Below are positions 1-12,850 of a DNA stretch of 64,000 bases, in pieces. The stretch is from Macrobrachium rosenbergii (Eukaryota; Arthropoda; Malacostraca; Decapoda; Palaemonidae). The number at the start of each line of letters is the position of its first letter. Within the stretch, counting starts at the first letter, position 1. Position numbers and translations under genes: made by a program. Under the pieces are notes generated by a model. That model was not told the DNA's origin. It ran no database searches and saw only the letters and a list, made by a program, of their open reading frames with translations. The DNA is taken from positions 81,164,971-81,228,970 of the forward strand of contig NC_089743.1 in NCBI RefSeq assembly GCF_040412425.1, written 5' to 3'.

Positions 1-86
<86 letters not shown>

Positions 87-97
87 GTGTGTGTGTA
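1..97. repeat. compound (TA)n-(TG)n microsatellite
   Basis: Uninterrupted TA dinucleotides to about position 46 change to TG dinucleotides up to about 97. The array abuts the left end of a hairpin element and runs off the window edge. Confidence 0.97.
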
Positions 98-381
98 CAG
101 GCAGATAGCAGAAACCAGGCATTTCACGAGCTGCCTGAAATTTCAGGAAGATGCTAAATGCACTTAGGGAAATTTGATCCCCCAGGAGCTAGTACTAAAC
201 AATGCGAAATACATTTGACAACCGGGGGCTAGTACTAAACACGGCGAAACAGTGAAGGTGAGTCACTGTTTCACCGTGTTTAGTATTAGACCCTGGGGGG
301 ATCAAATGTTCCTAAGTGCATTTCGTTATCTGCATGAAATTCCAGGCAGTTCGCGAAATGCCTGGTTTCGCTATATGCCTG
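98..381. mobile_element. palindromic hairpin MITE
   Basis: The left half (98-240) is an imperfect reverse complement of the right half (265-381). The ends read CAGGCAGATAGCAGAAACCA and the complement of TGGTTTCGCTATATGCCTG. The centre is a tighter hairpin built on CGAAACAGTG and CACTGTTTC. No protein is encoded: the open frames crossing it only exploit the adjacent TA array. Both ends touch TA/TG microsatellites, so a TA target duplication would be invisible. A non-autonomous foldback DNA transposon is the simplest reading; the superfamily is not determined. Confidence 0.8.
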
Positions 382-387
382 TAACAT

Positions 388-399
388 ATATTGTATATA

Positions 400-478
<79 letters not shown>
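388..478. repeat. (TA)n microsatellite
   Basis: About 90 bp of TA repeats with one or two G interruptions near the start. It follows the hairpin element directly. Confidence 0.97.
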
Positions 479-482
<4 letters not shown>

Positions 483-539
483 CACACACACAATCTCCAG
501 GAAATACTGATTCTCTGATTTTTATGTGTGTGTATGTAT

Positions 540-2330
540 GTTTGTGTACTACCTTTTAAACTATGACAGACTTTTTCAAAGCAAAATTTACCTTATGACA
601 CTAGTAAATAAAACCAACTTTGCACTGTTTTCATATCATAATTGGCGTTGCTTATCCAAGTAACAATTCATTCTCATTTCTGTTTTTTCGCGGGTCCTAT
701 TTCCTAATTATCTCCTCTTCCTTCCATCTATTATCCACCTGATTGCCACTAACTTAGAATTTTTTTCGAAGGTTATATTTCATAATTGGATACTCTTTCT
801 TCCAACTAGCAGGCTATTGTGATTGCTATTAACTTGCATGCCATTCTCACTTCCGCTAATATTGCTTTTGACATCACTTTCCTAGCACCTTGTACATCTG
901 GCACTCAATCTCGAACTGACTTAGGCCGAGATCATTCTTAAACGGACTAGGCTCTTTTAATTATATCTAATACCCCGACGACTCTCGCAACCTTTACACT
1001 GTATAACATCCTGCACTTTCAATCTTTCTGATAACAAAAAAATTCCACAAGTTTCCAATTGGTACATTTTCAGTGGTCACATCTCTGCGAACTTGTTTTG
1101 GAGGTAACGCGCAGATCCGGTTCGGTCCGAGAAGATCGATTGTTCTGGGTTGACTTCATTCGTTCTGATCGTTGTCGTTATCTTCGTTATGTCAAATTGC
1201 TTCTGATTTTGTTTTCTTCACCAACATTAGGGAAGTTTATCTAAGAGCAAACTCTTTAAATCATCTTTTCCATCAATGAGATCTGAATTTCATGGATTGA
1301 CCTAAATAGCTGCAGTTTTTCTTTCTTCTGTCAAAGTCTGGAATTCTTTCTGTTTCTGTCTTCCCATAGAATTTTCTCTTTTAGATGTTAGACGTGTGGA
1401 TTTCTTCTGGTAAGTTACCCACTTGTCTATGTTTTGTTTTTTTACTTCTTCTTCAGGTTTGGGCTTGAGTAGGACAGCATGTTGCAATTTGCGTCGGTCT
1501 AGGGGAAAGAAGAACCATTCTTAAAGTTCAATGTTAATCATTACAAAGCTGAAGACGGCATTTCCTGGTCGGGCCAGTTCTTTTACATATTTTCCTTTCA
1601 GTCCTTTGTAAATAACGGACTGTTATTTACAAACACACCAACCTGTGTGTGTGTACAGTACGTGTTCATGTTTGTAAATATCAGTTCGTGCTTATAATGT
1701 TTAGTATCCTTTATACTCAACACTTGAGAGTTATTGTTAATACGTTAAATATGCTCACGCAGGTATCACTTGCAAACTGGACACAAATCAAAAGTAATGC
1801 CCAAGTAACGTCAGAATTACCAAGCGGGTCTGACCAGTTCTTTCTCTCTTTTGCACCCGAGTTTCCCTCCTGTACTTGCCACTCACGTCCCTTGTTCCCT
1901 CTTCTTGATGTCTAGGCCTATACTCTCCCCTTTAAGCTATTCCAAACAAATGATAAAACGGCAAATATTTCTTTATTGATATTTATGTAATGAAGCGCCT
2001 ACCCGCTGCCTAAGTGTTTACTAAATCTCTTCGCTTCTTCCTGTCGAGTGGTACTAGGCGTGTCCTTTGTTCTAACATCAACACTTCTCTAGTCTCACTG
2101 TTTGATATTTCTTGGTATAAAGATATCTGCTGCCGGGTTCAGAGTAATTAAATGGAGCAGCAGATTAGCTGTTCCTGTCTATCCTTTCAAACCCTCAAAC
2201 TTTAAAGTTGAGGGGAATTACTGGAGTCTTTTAGAGGTGTTGCCTGAGCATTACGGATGCCACGTCCGCATTGGCACTTAATGAAATTAAAAGGAAAGGT
2301 ACGGCGAAGAATGTACAGTATATATGATAC
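540..2330. other. no gene recognised
   Basis: The stretch has ordinary base composition and only short open frames (up to 88 codons) without recognisable motifs. I see no splice-framed coding exon and no repeat family that recurs elsewhere in the window. Confidence 0.5.
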
Positions 2331-2376
2331 ATATATATGTATTCGTGTGTGTGTGTTTCTATAAATATATAAATAA

Positions 2377-2505
<129 letters not shown>

Positions 2506-2746
2506 TTGGGGTGAGGGTAAGGGGAAAGGAAGGGAAATTAGCCACTATGATTTCTTTTTCTAGGGAAGTCGATAATCATCATAGAAATCCGTATCAAAAG
2601 GAAAAGCGGAAAGACCCAATGACAATTCTATTGTTTTTTCACTAAAATTCAGCAAAGAAAATGAGTAAGGATTTGCTTGTTCGTCGATTTTACTACATAA
2701 ATATCGATTGTGGAGCGTCAACTGTTTTGAATCACAGTGTATTATC

Positions 2747-2791
2747 GTCTTCTTCTTCTTCTTCTTCTTCTTCTTCTTCTTCTTCTTCTTC
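2747..2791. repeat. (TTC)n microsatellite
   Basis: About fifteen TTC trinucleotides in a row. The apparent polyphenylalanine open frame here is only the translation of this array. Confidence 0.95.
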
Positions 2792-4004
2792 AGTGGGAAC
2801 TACGTATTTGCAAAATTAGACTCTTATCTTGCTCCTGATGCAAAGACGAGGTATAAAAACTATTACTATAGCTTAGGCCTCAGGGCATCGTAGTCTTAAC
2901 GTGAGAGAGAGAAGCTCTGCAAGAATGCCACTTGGCACTTGGCATCTACGTCAAGTCCGCGCAACCGTAATGAACTTGATAATAATGCTCCTGGTGTATG
3001 AGGGTGGACAGCCTCCGGGTATATTTTTATGTCATGAGAACTCCATCTCGTCTGTGTCGTCATTCAGGTTGGCTTGTCCTTGTCCGCATCTCATTTTCTT
3101 TCTTCTTCTTCTTTATATATATATATATTTTTTTGAAGTTTCTTCTTCGTTACCCTGAATACCAGAATCGAAGAAGAGGAGCAGAAGAATAGGGACACTG
3201 AGACCATGAAAGCATTTTTTCGTCTTCTCGAAATGTGTAGAATGTCTCGCCATCAGGGTTTTCTAAGGACAAGTGCATCTCTTGGAAAGGACGAGAAATG
3301 AAGTCTTTGAGAGCACAGACACCAAAGTAAACGCTCTGTGGATTCGTGTTTCTGTTCGCGTTTCAAAGCGCCGTGTTTAGAATGGTTTTCTGTTGACATT
3401 CCTTTCTTGCCAAACGAACCCTCTGATATCGAGGACGTCGGTTTACTGGTTTGTCTTTTATTGCTTTAATTAATCTACGTTTTACTGACGTCCTCCTTTT
3501 TGCCATTTTATTTACGTACTTTCATTTAGTATTTTGAACTCGTATACGTATGTTTGGATATTGCATTACAACCCTACTAATAACGCATGTAGTTTCTTTT
3601 TTTATGTAAACATTTGTTTTTTTATATTTAGCAGTCCTTATTATTACATCAAATGGACTTCGGGCTTTTGATTTTTTCTTATTACCCTTACTGATATTTC
3701 AATCTCTCTCTTCCTCTCTCTCACTTTATTATGTATGTGTTGTCAAGACAAGGTTGAGAGACTTTAAACTTTTCCCTCCTGCACGACTAAGCCTTTGTGT
3801 AACCCACTGTCCATTTCCCTCGTAATGGAAGGAACCGGAGCGACAGTTCCTTTTGAGCGGGGAGCTCTGTCCGGCAGTAGACCTGATAAAGGAAAATTGG
3901 TCCCGGAGTCTTGTAAATCACTGGTTCGTTTAGATCCCATGATAGGATGACAAGTTAACAATGGGACAGCAATAGAAGAGCGAGGACTCCGACCAGCGGC
4001 AGAT

Positions 4005-4008
<4 letters not shown>

Positions 4009-4069
<61 letters not shown>
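4009..4069. repeat. (TC)n microsatellite
   Basis: About 60 bp of perfect TC dinucleotides. Confidence 0.97.
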
Positions 4070-4071
<2 letters not shown>

Positions 4072-4301
4072 TTCCGTCAACTTCTCGTGCTGCTTCTTGC
4101 TTCTTTCTCTTCCTCAGTGACCCCCCTTCTATGGAGGGTGTATCGTCCTAGCACCTGCAACGTCAGTGCCATTCAAGTTGGCTGAGCTTTGCTAGGCGGA
4201 TAGTTTGACATCCGTTGTTGCTATATACTTATATACATGCAATGTAATTATGTTTCTGTGTTTAGGTTCAAGTATTTGCGCACGCAGGCACGCAGGCACA
4301 C

Positions 4302-4305
<4 letters not shown>

Positions 4306-4378
<73 letters not shown>
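4306..4378. repeat. (AT)n microsatellite
   Basis: About 73 bp of perfect AT dinucleotides. Long open frames on both strands here are artefacts of the array. Confidence 0.97.
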
Positions 4379-4383
<5 letters not shown>

Positions 4384-4464
4384 TATTTTAATGTGTATGT
4401 ATAGGAGGGTGGGTGCTCTTCTGTTTGTGGACATTTAAGAATATTTACGAGAACACACACAAAT

Positions 4465-4466
<2 letters not shown>

Positions 4467-4499
<33 letters not shown>
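4467..4499. repeat. (AG)n microsatellite
   Basis: About 32 bp of AG dinucleotides. Confidence 0.95.
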
Positions 4500-4501
<2 letters not shown>

Positions 4502-7165
4502 ATGAGTGCTGGTCTAGGCCAGCAAAAATTAAAAGAATAACAAGTTCCAAATGATATAGATAATGACTGGTTTTCACTAGTATCCTCAGTCAGTAAAGGA
4601 GAATGTCTTAAGAAATTTATAGAAGACGAGATAACAGTGCAATTAGTCATTTGACAGTTTGCTGTGGCATTTGAATAGGGAAGTTGGTTCCGGTGCTACT
4701 GAGATGATTATAAGTTAATGTAACAAGACCACAGATGATTTGTTCTTAAATGAGAATGGAAAAAGGATGAATGCATAGCAAAGCAAAGAGGTTCGACAGC
4801 TAAGTGAGAAAAAGGGAAAATATTATGTCTGATTAAAGATACAGAATTGATCAGTCTGGAATCAAATGAAATTTGAGTAAGAACATTACAGTAATTACGC
4901 AGATGTCAGTGGTGAGCTAAAATGACTAATTAATATGGATGCTTCAGGCACAGTGTATGAATTATCAGCTTTAAATAGGGCCTCAGGCTTACCACAGATA
5001 CCGTTATCAGTTTAATTCGCATATTTACCTGTAAAGAAACTCGTAAAATTAATCTGTGTAATACATGATTAAACTTACTTATATGTGTTCCTCTTGCTGC
5101 AAAAGTGTTAAGAAAATATGAAGATTCCACAAAGGTGACCCCAGATCATGTCATACAGAATTTATCTTTGCATCAGTTTCAATAACACAGCAGTTTTATT
5201 TCAACATATGCTGGCATTTCTCTTCTATGTGCAATGAAGTAGAGTTGCTCTAGATTTAATTTCGAACTGAGAAGCTCAAATGGTCGTCTCTTCAACAATC
5301 CGAAAAGGCCGGGAAATGAGGTCATCTAAAGACGTTTATGGAGCCTATCAGTTAAAGGTAACCCTTTGGAAAAGTCACCGACTGACATATTATAGTCTAA
5401 CAGTCATAGACATGAAAGGATTATTTTTTTGCCACCATGGCATGTGACGGCTTTTGTCCTTTCTTTTACGTCACGTTATGATTTGCTTATCTATAATAAT
5501 AAAACCCGAGAGGATCTGATCTTATTCTCCAGGTGACAGTAGGGGGAGACATGACACAGCCGTCCACCCCTTGCAAACCGGTTTGTCCGCCTCGGGTGGG
5601 GGCTGGGTAGGTAGGGAAACGGGAGGGTAGGGGAGACATCCGCCCTCCTCCTAAAAACTGTTTGTCCGCCCCGGGTAGGGTTGGGGTAGGTAGGGGAAAA
5701 GAAATTTTACCAACGAGCATTACGTCAACGGACATGTCGAACGGGGCTTTAATCTAGGTAAAAATTGCAATTTTAATACTTTTTGTAAATACAGAACGGG
5801 ATATTTTTTGACAGACAGCTGGTTAATTAAGGATTTAAAAAAGTAAAACTCTTTGGCATTTTTATTAGCCTTCATACGCTAGTCTATAAATGCAAAATAG
5901 TATTACTTTGAAACGTTATGTCCTCTTAGTTTAATCTTTAAACACCGATTCTTCATAAAATGTTTGGTACAATAAACATTAAAACCAAGCAAAAAAATAA
6001 AAAAGTTTCATATAGATTATACGTTTCTGCCTTGAGTTAAACAAAACCTTCTGGATTCAAGTTTATCCACGATATAATTAGGAATAATTCTTCCCCTGTT
6101 CCCTGGGAGAATTTACCAAACAATGCTTGTTCTATTGTTAGCTCCCAATATCTTTGTTCCTTTCAGATTTTCTCACAAATTATGTGCAATTGCTTCTTGC
6201 AGAAAACATCGTCCCCAGTCCTGATATTTAAGTTTGTTTGTGACTGGCAGCACAAAAAAATGCAGCGTAAAGAAAGGCTTTTTTTTGTTTTTGTTTTAGC
6301 GCAGAATACTTTCAGCTATCACCAGAGCTAAATTTCATTCTGACAGAATAAGTTTGACGAAATTCCGATTTAAATAAAAGTCCGTCGACGAATATTCTGG
6401 ATAACCTTAAATCAAGGAATAGATTGAAGTAAAACTTCATTCTGTGCAAATTATTTTTACTAACTTCCATAAGGAGGATAGTCTCAGTATGACTCCTGGT
6501 GCACAGTATCTTATCTTCATTTGGCTTTTATTGCAATTGCACCTGCTTGTTAGACTCAGTGAGGCGTGCAGCGCCGAAAGATTGAGAGTAAGAGAATGAG
6601 AAACAGAATGAAGAAAATGAATGATATTCTTGGTGAGCAAGGCTTGCCTGACCTTGCTTTAATCCTTGATGTGGATAGCTCGGGGCCCATGGTACTAGCT
6701 GAAAAAGGTAACTGCATCTATAAAAGTGAAAATCGAATAAAAGATAAAAGAGAATGGAAAATATGAAAATACATTGGAGTGGAATGACTGAATTAACCGA
6801 TGTTTAAAGGTATAGGAGTTACTTTTAAAGAAGAGGGATGAAATCCCTGCAAGAATAAAAGTGTTGAACACAGGAAGATATTCAGCGGAAAAAATCATTG
6901 GCTGCTGTTGTGCACAGCCGGTGAATTGAACCAGGTCGGATTACACAGCTCAGCCTTGGCCCGGGAAGAGGCTCCGTTGAAGTTTGTGGAAAGGACTGAT
7001 AAATGAAAAGCTGAAATAATATTGAGATGATCGACAATGAGAGGAAAATAAAGGGAAATAGAATTGGTAATGCCATGTGGCATGCAGAGGGTGGGAATGC
7101 TTCCCGAAAACGTGGGAGGGAAGTCACGACAAGTATGACAGGATACAAGGTAATCACCACAAGCA
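4500..7165. other. no gene recognised
   Basis: Apart from the G-rich duplicated segment at 5.53-5.71 kb there is no recognisable gene, transposon or long open frame. The short frames (82 codons at most) carry no motif I recognise. Confidence 0.5.
5533..5708. repeat. G-rich tandem duplication
   Basis: Two units of about 75-100 bp share the order GGGGAGACAT, then GTTTGTCCGCC, then a GGGTAGG/GGGTAGGTAGGGG tract. The first unit is at 5533-5612 and the second at 5632-5700. The G-rich strand has four or more G-runs per unit. Homology to a dispersed family is possible but cannot be judged here. Confidence 0.65.

Positions 7166-7167
<2 letters not shown>

Positions 7168-7253
<86 letters not shown>
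7168..7253. repeat. (AT)n microsatellite
   Basis: About 86 bp of perfect AT repeats. Confidence 0.97.
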
Positions 7254-7256
<3 letters not shown>

Positions 7257-7407
7257 CCTGTACACACCATGATATTTTTTATATTCACATAGATTGAGTT
7301 ACAAATGTTTAATATCAAAATCACTCAATCTCCGAATAACACACGCCGGAAGGGAATTTGTAAGTGATAACTGATATTTAACGATGTCTGTAGCTTAATG
7401 TTTGTAA

Positions 7408-7410
<3 letters not shown>

Positions 7411-7476
<66 letters not shown>
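7411..7476. repeat. (AT)n microsatellite
   Basis: About 66 bp of perfect AT repeats. Confidence 0.97.
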
Positions 7477-7483
<7 letters not shown>

Positions 7484-7871
7484 TATTCAGACCCATTTAT
7501 AGCATCAGCAACAGCGCCATGGAGTGGAAGGAGCCCGCATCCCAATATTCCCAGCAAGTGGGTGCAAAGTTTGGCGTGACGGGCGAACGATGCAACATAT
7601 ATTTCTTTCAATATTTTCATATTTGGTGCAACTTAAATAAACTTGAAATTCAGCGTGTCGCTTTGCCCGCATATACTGTACCTTGAGGACATTTACCGTA
7701 ATGCCTCCATCGTCATATTTTATATTGAGAGAATAGTTTGCATAAAGGGTAATGGCGGGAATGATGACGATGATGGTGGTAGGTTCAGTCCGGTCTTATT
7801 GTTTATACAGTATTTGTGCAATATTTATATTTACTGTATATAAATATATATAGATATACATACACATATAT

Positions 7872-7907
<36 letters not shown>

Positions 7908-7945
7908 GACTGAAATATTTTCTGTTAAAACAATTTCATCAAATG

Positions 7946-8112
7946 TAAGGGAGCCCATAAAAACGCCAAAATGTGGAAAATAAAGGCTATATTTCAAAGA
8001 CCGAACTGTCTCTCTCCTCAGGCAAATAGTTCACTATTTGCCTGAGGAGAGATACAGTTCGGTCTCTGAAATATAGTCTTTATTTTCACATTTTATGTTT
8101 TTATGGGCTCCT

Positions 8113-8114
<2 letters not shown>
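7946..8114. mobile_element. palindromic hairpin MITE
   Basis: Two arms of about 84 bp are near-perfect reverse complements with almost no loop. The ends are GGGAGCCCATAAAAAC and GTTTTTATGGGCTCC, and the centre is GCAAATAGTTCACTATTTGC. The right end runs straight into a long AT microsatellite and an AT array ends about 40 bp to the left. It has no coding capacity. It is consistent with a foldback MITE; the family is unknown. Confidence 0.82.
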
Positions 8115-8275
<161 letters not shown>

Positions 8276-8821
8276 AGCCTACAAATTTCTCACTTGGTTT
8301 TATCACCCACGTCTTGTCTGGTTTACAACACGCCCACCACTGACTGACCTTATTCTCCATCTCTCTCTCTCATCCACCCCCACACAAACTCTTAGTCCTA
8401 ACGTTATCTCGTTCCCTTACGTTCATAAGAAAAGGCAGAGAATAGGAAGAAAACATAGCTTTTATCACTCCCATCGAAAGGCAAATACTCACTCCCTTTA
8501 TTTTGTTTTCGTTGGGACGATTTTAATCTGGGACATTCCCTAGATATAGATATTAGTACCATACTTTCTGCGGTTGGAGGAAAGTCTTAGTGGATACTGG
8601 TATTTGAGAATTTTTTGTTAAATTTTGTGGGAAGTTCTTTTGAATTTAAACTACATTATTTTAACTATTATGGTTATTTATTTCAATTTTTTATGCAATA
8701 CCGAAGCTCCGTTATGTCGCCTGATTTGTAGGATACATAAAATTGTTTTAAGTTTGCAACTGAAATATAGGCCTAAACTATGGACGTCCAGTAGACATTT
8801 TTGTGCTAAATACTACGGCCG

Positions 8822-8823
<2 letters not shown>

Positions 8824-8879
<56 letters not shown>

Positions 8880-8974
8880 GGATACACACACAGATTACAA
8901 ATTTTGATTTGTATTTTGTATTTTTGTGTAATAGCTATTGTAAAATGGAAATAAAATTTTTACTTGATTTGATT

Positions 8975-9036
<62 letters not shown>

Positions 9037-9094
9037 ATTACAAAGTATGGTTTGTATTTTGTATTTTCGTGTCATTAGCATTGTAGAATGGAAA

Positions 9095-9165
<71 letters not shown>
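8824..9165. repeat. three (TC)n arrays spaced by a duplicated ~75-bp unit
   Basis: TC arrays at 8824-8876, 8978-9033 and 9099-9165 are separated by two related spacers (about 8891-8960 and 9034-9097). The spacers share AGATTACAAA, TTTGTATTTTGTATTTT, ATTGTA and AATGGAAATAA. The order is therefore array-unit-array-unit-array, a higher-order tandem repeat rather than three independent microsatellites. Confidence 0.9.
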
Positions 9166-9168
<3 letters not shown>

Positions 9169-9337
9169 AACTCTTGTCAAGTGTTTATTCTGTTCTCTCG
9201 GACACAAACATTCTTAAGATTTCTAAGTAGTCCTTCTTAATGTCAAGTTCCTTATTCTTCACCTTTCTGACATCAGGTTTATTTGCATAGAGATATCTGA
9301 CTTTTGATTCATATGTATGTATTTGTGTATGTATGCA

Positions 9338-9444
9338 AATTATCAGTTGCATATGAAAATAAAACCATACGTATATTATATATTATATATATATATATAT
9401 TTGCATGTATATATGGTTTTATTTTGAAATGCAACTGACAATTT
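9338..9444. mobile_element. hairpin repeat with AT-rich loop
   Basis: The left arm (9338-9369) and right arm (9413-9444) are about 32-bp imperfect reverse complements, containing TCAGTTGCAT / ATGCAACTGA and AAAATAAAACCAT / ATGGTTTTATTTT. The loop is an AT microsatellite. It may be a short MITE whose centre was replaced by repeat expansion. Confidence 0.65.
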
Positions 9445-11100
9445 TGATCAGGTTTTTCAATTACTGAAAGACAGAAACCACGTTATGTGGAAACACGAAA
9501 CATGAAGCATTAATTCATTAAGCACCGGCGATCAGGGCTCATTATTTGCAAGATTATTCTTGCAGGATCGATCGCTGGTCATTGCACATAATCCATGCAA
9601 GGTAAAGTTTCACGAGAGGGAAGAAGAGAATCGAAATGTGTTTTTATTACTCTTGTGGTGCTTTGGTAAAAACGTATGGTGTATCCGTATGATGATATAT
9701 TCTGTCGCAGTTGAAAGAACTTGTCGTAAATGATTTCTTATGAATATTCAGTCCAGTAATACTGTAAATAATGGTATTGCAATTGTGACGAATTCCTTCA
9801 ATATTAATTTTTTTATTTCCATCTAAGTGTTATAAATTTAATGAAATTATGTTAATGAGGACTATCAAACAGGAGAAAATTCGAGACTGGTGCTGTAAGT
9901 AGAATATAATCACATAAACCATAACTCTTTACAGACAATAACTACACTGAATCGAAATTTGAAAAAGAAACAACTGTGAATTGATAACAAAAGCCTTCGG
10001 AATTATCAAAACAATCTGGTGATAACAGGTAGACGAAAGACAAACGAGACTCCATTGTTTTCGAGGAGAACAGCAGCTCATCAGACAGACCTGTTTTTCA
10101 GCCTGAGGGTCTTGAAAGGGTGACTGCTTTACTCTCCCGCATTAGATCTCTAATCACCTTTTTCAAATTATAAAAAAGTTTAAAGTTCCTTGGGAAGCTG
10201 AATTAATATCCGGTTTAAAAGGACACTGACTGCAATGCTCAGTCAATTTGCTACTAAGATTGATGAACCTTTTTTTCAAACAAAAGAGAAAAATGTCTTG
10301 AAATTGGAGATGTATTATTATGTAGAAGTGCATTTGCTATCAACTGACAAGAATTACTTAGGCCACGATTTCTTAATATCATATATAGTTAAACCTTAGC
10401 TGCACAGACACTGCAAGGCCCAAGAAATGTATGAAAAGAAATAATAAGAATGAAAAATAAGATAGAACCTGCGAAGAATACCGGAGACGGCCCGCCCTCT
10501 GCCGGAATTTCATCAAAGTATACCATGAACGGCGATTTCACTGTGATCGCTCACTGAACCATAATGCAGTTTCGATTGGCAACGCGGTGTCTTAACAATA
10601 AGAAGAAAGGACGTTAATCAAAGAAATTGTCTGTTATTTCCGTTCCTGCCGCGGGTCGCTGCCAAATAGGGATGTGTAGACCATGACCCAGTATAATGGA
10701 ACCCAGCACGAAAAAAAAAAAAAATCAAGGAAAAAATGGGGTCTTGCTGAGACAAACATTGGCAAGCAGACAGAGAGAAGATTCCCCGTTAAGAGATGAC
10801 GTCCGAGACACACAGGAGGAAAAGAAAGTAAATAGAGTTGTCGACTGTCTTACTCAAGGAAATGAAATGTGTTAAGAATTTGTCATCCTTTTTTTTTTAT
10901 TTGTGATAGGCGTTTTCAAATCCTAAAGAGAGTAGAATAAAGTGACCACCGTAATTTTCAGTTCTTAATTGCCAGAGTGTTACATCCTGAAAAATACTTT
11001 TATTGTTCTTAATTACTCTGGTAATCAACGAAATTGACTTCATAATATTCTCAAGGTTTTTAGTTTCCACATCAGTTTCATTTATTGCTAAAAAAAAAAA
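9445..11100. other. no gene recognised
   Basis: AT-rich, with frequent stops in all frames and no dispersed repeat recognised. Confidence 0.5.
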
Positions 11101-11113
11101 AACTTACGTATAA

Positions 11114-11390
11114 AAGCATACCTTAGTTTAACCAGACCACTGAGCTGATTAACAGCTCTCCCAGGGTTGGCACGAAGGATTAGACTTATTTTACGTGGCT
11201 AAGAACCAATTGGTTACCTAGCAACTGAACCTACAGCTTATTGTGGAATCCGAACCACATTGTACCGAGATATGAATTTCTATCACCAGAAATAAATTCC
11301 TCTAATTCTTCATTGGCCAGCCGGAGACTGAACTCGGGCCTAGCGAGTGACTATCAGTCAACTCTACCGACTCGCCCAACGAGGAACTAG
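11114..11390 (-). mobile_element. tRNA-derived SINE, full length
   Basis: This is one of five copies of the same roughly 275-bp family in the window. On the minus strand the head (right end) contains a tRNA-like B-box (GTTCGAGTC-type; here one base is missing). The body follows with conserved blocks GAAATTCATATCTC, GTGGTTCGGATTCCACAATA and AGCCACGTAAAATAAGTC. It is flanked by a perfect 11-bp target-site duplication, CTTACGTATAA, at 11103-11113 and 11391-11401, which fixes its ends. It has no coding capacity and would need LINE enzymes to move. Confidence 0.9.
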
Positions 11391-11821
11391 CTTACGTATA
11401 ACAACTGGGTCTACTCATTCATGGTTTTCTTTGGCAAATAATTTGTTTATATATATTTGTATCTTCATTGCTAACCTCACACCATACTTTCACTCACCCT
11501 GTCGACTAACTCGGTTCTATCCCTCCTAACTTACCCGGCGTTTAAAAGAGTCGAGTGAAAGTGGGGATCTTGATTCCTGGCCTTGTCTGATAATTTAAAG
11601 TGCCTTCCATAGAGCCTGCTACGTCGGGGATGGGGTCGGATTCCACGTTAATAGGCCTAACTCAATAACAGAAGCTCGGTGTATTGTCCGGAATAATTAT
11701 TCTTTGGTAATATTTCCGTCATTTTCTGATTCGTGCTTTCAGTTTCTCTTTCTCTTCAGTCCTTTGTTCGCTTAGAATTGTACACATATACACACAATAT
11801 CTATATATATTATAGATATAT

Positions 11822-11939
<118 letters not shown>

Positions 11940-12394
11940 TATCATACATACATTGGTATGTTTACTGTATTACGTGTATTTGAAAGGACGGAAAAACGAG
12001 ATGTACCCAGATCTCTCCTGACAAACCTTACGATCACACTCTTCTGGGTACGATGGGAATGTTGCCCCATTGCACCCCAAATATGAGTCTAAAGAATGTT
12101 AAACAAAAGGGCTGAGCCACCTTTCGTTTTCAGCTTTCCCAAACACAAAGTCAGTGTTTTCGCACGCGAATGAACGCAGAAACTCAAGCGCACATATACA
12201 CATTTTTTTTTTTTTTACCATACGCCCTTTCTTCTTGAGGTGGTGGGGTGGGGGGGTGTTTGGGGAATGGCGCCAAAGAGAGTCATTGTCCAATTTTTCA
12301 GCTTTGTTTTGGTATAAGGTATAACCCTTTTGCGATCACCTTAGTTGTCTTTGATTTGTATGGTCGCAAAGAATTTTTAACGGGGTTATATTCC

Positions 12395-12397
<3 letters not shown>

Positions 12398-12463
<66 letters not shown>

Positions 12464-12526
12464 TTACATACACATATTTATATCTATATATACTATTATA
12501 CATACAGTATATATACATATATATAG

Positions 12527-12608
<82 letters not shown>

Positions 12609-12715
12609 CGTACGCACACACATGTATACATGTATATATATACACATATATGTATGTATATATACACGTGTGTACATATATATACAGTGTATATATATGT
12701 ATATATATTTGTGTA
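12398..12715. repeat. (AT)n arrays with cryptic AT/AC/GT-rich flank
   Basis: Two perfect AT tracts (12398-12460 and 12533-12602) are joined and followed by degenerate TATACATA/ACACATGTA sequence to about 12715. The overlapping tyrosine/isoleucine open frames are artefacts. Confidence 0.95.
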
Positions 12716-12814
12716 AAACTGTCAAAAATCATTTTTTTAAAAATCTTATCTCTAGCACTTGGAAAGTTTCCTTACGGAATAGTCATTGTTAAGGGTTATC
12801 GCGTCTGATAGCTT

Positions 12815-12850
12815 TGCGCATGCGCGAGAAAGAAAAATGGCGATTGGGGC
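12815..12850 (+). promoter_or_regulatory. candidate NRF1 + YY1 type core promoter
   Basis: TGCGCATGCGCG at 12815-12826 is a perfect match to the NRF1 consensus YGCGCATGCGCR. Eight bases later AAAAATGGCGATTGG combines a YY1-like AAnATGGCG motif with an inverted CCAAT box. This combination marks TATA-less transcription starts of housekeeping genes in animals. The ATG in the YY1 motif opens a 25-codon frame that ends in a stop, and no convincing first exon follows. Either the promoter serves a gene whose exons lie beyond recognition, or the match is a chance CpG cluster. Confidence 0.35.

Noticed and set aside
4192..4438. Long open frames rich in Tyr-Ile or Ser-Leu in many places
   Set aside because: They are translations of (AT)n and (TC)n microsatellites on either strand, with no coding signal outside the arrays.
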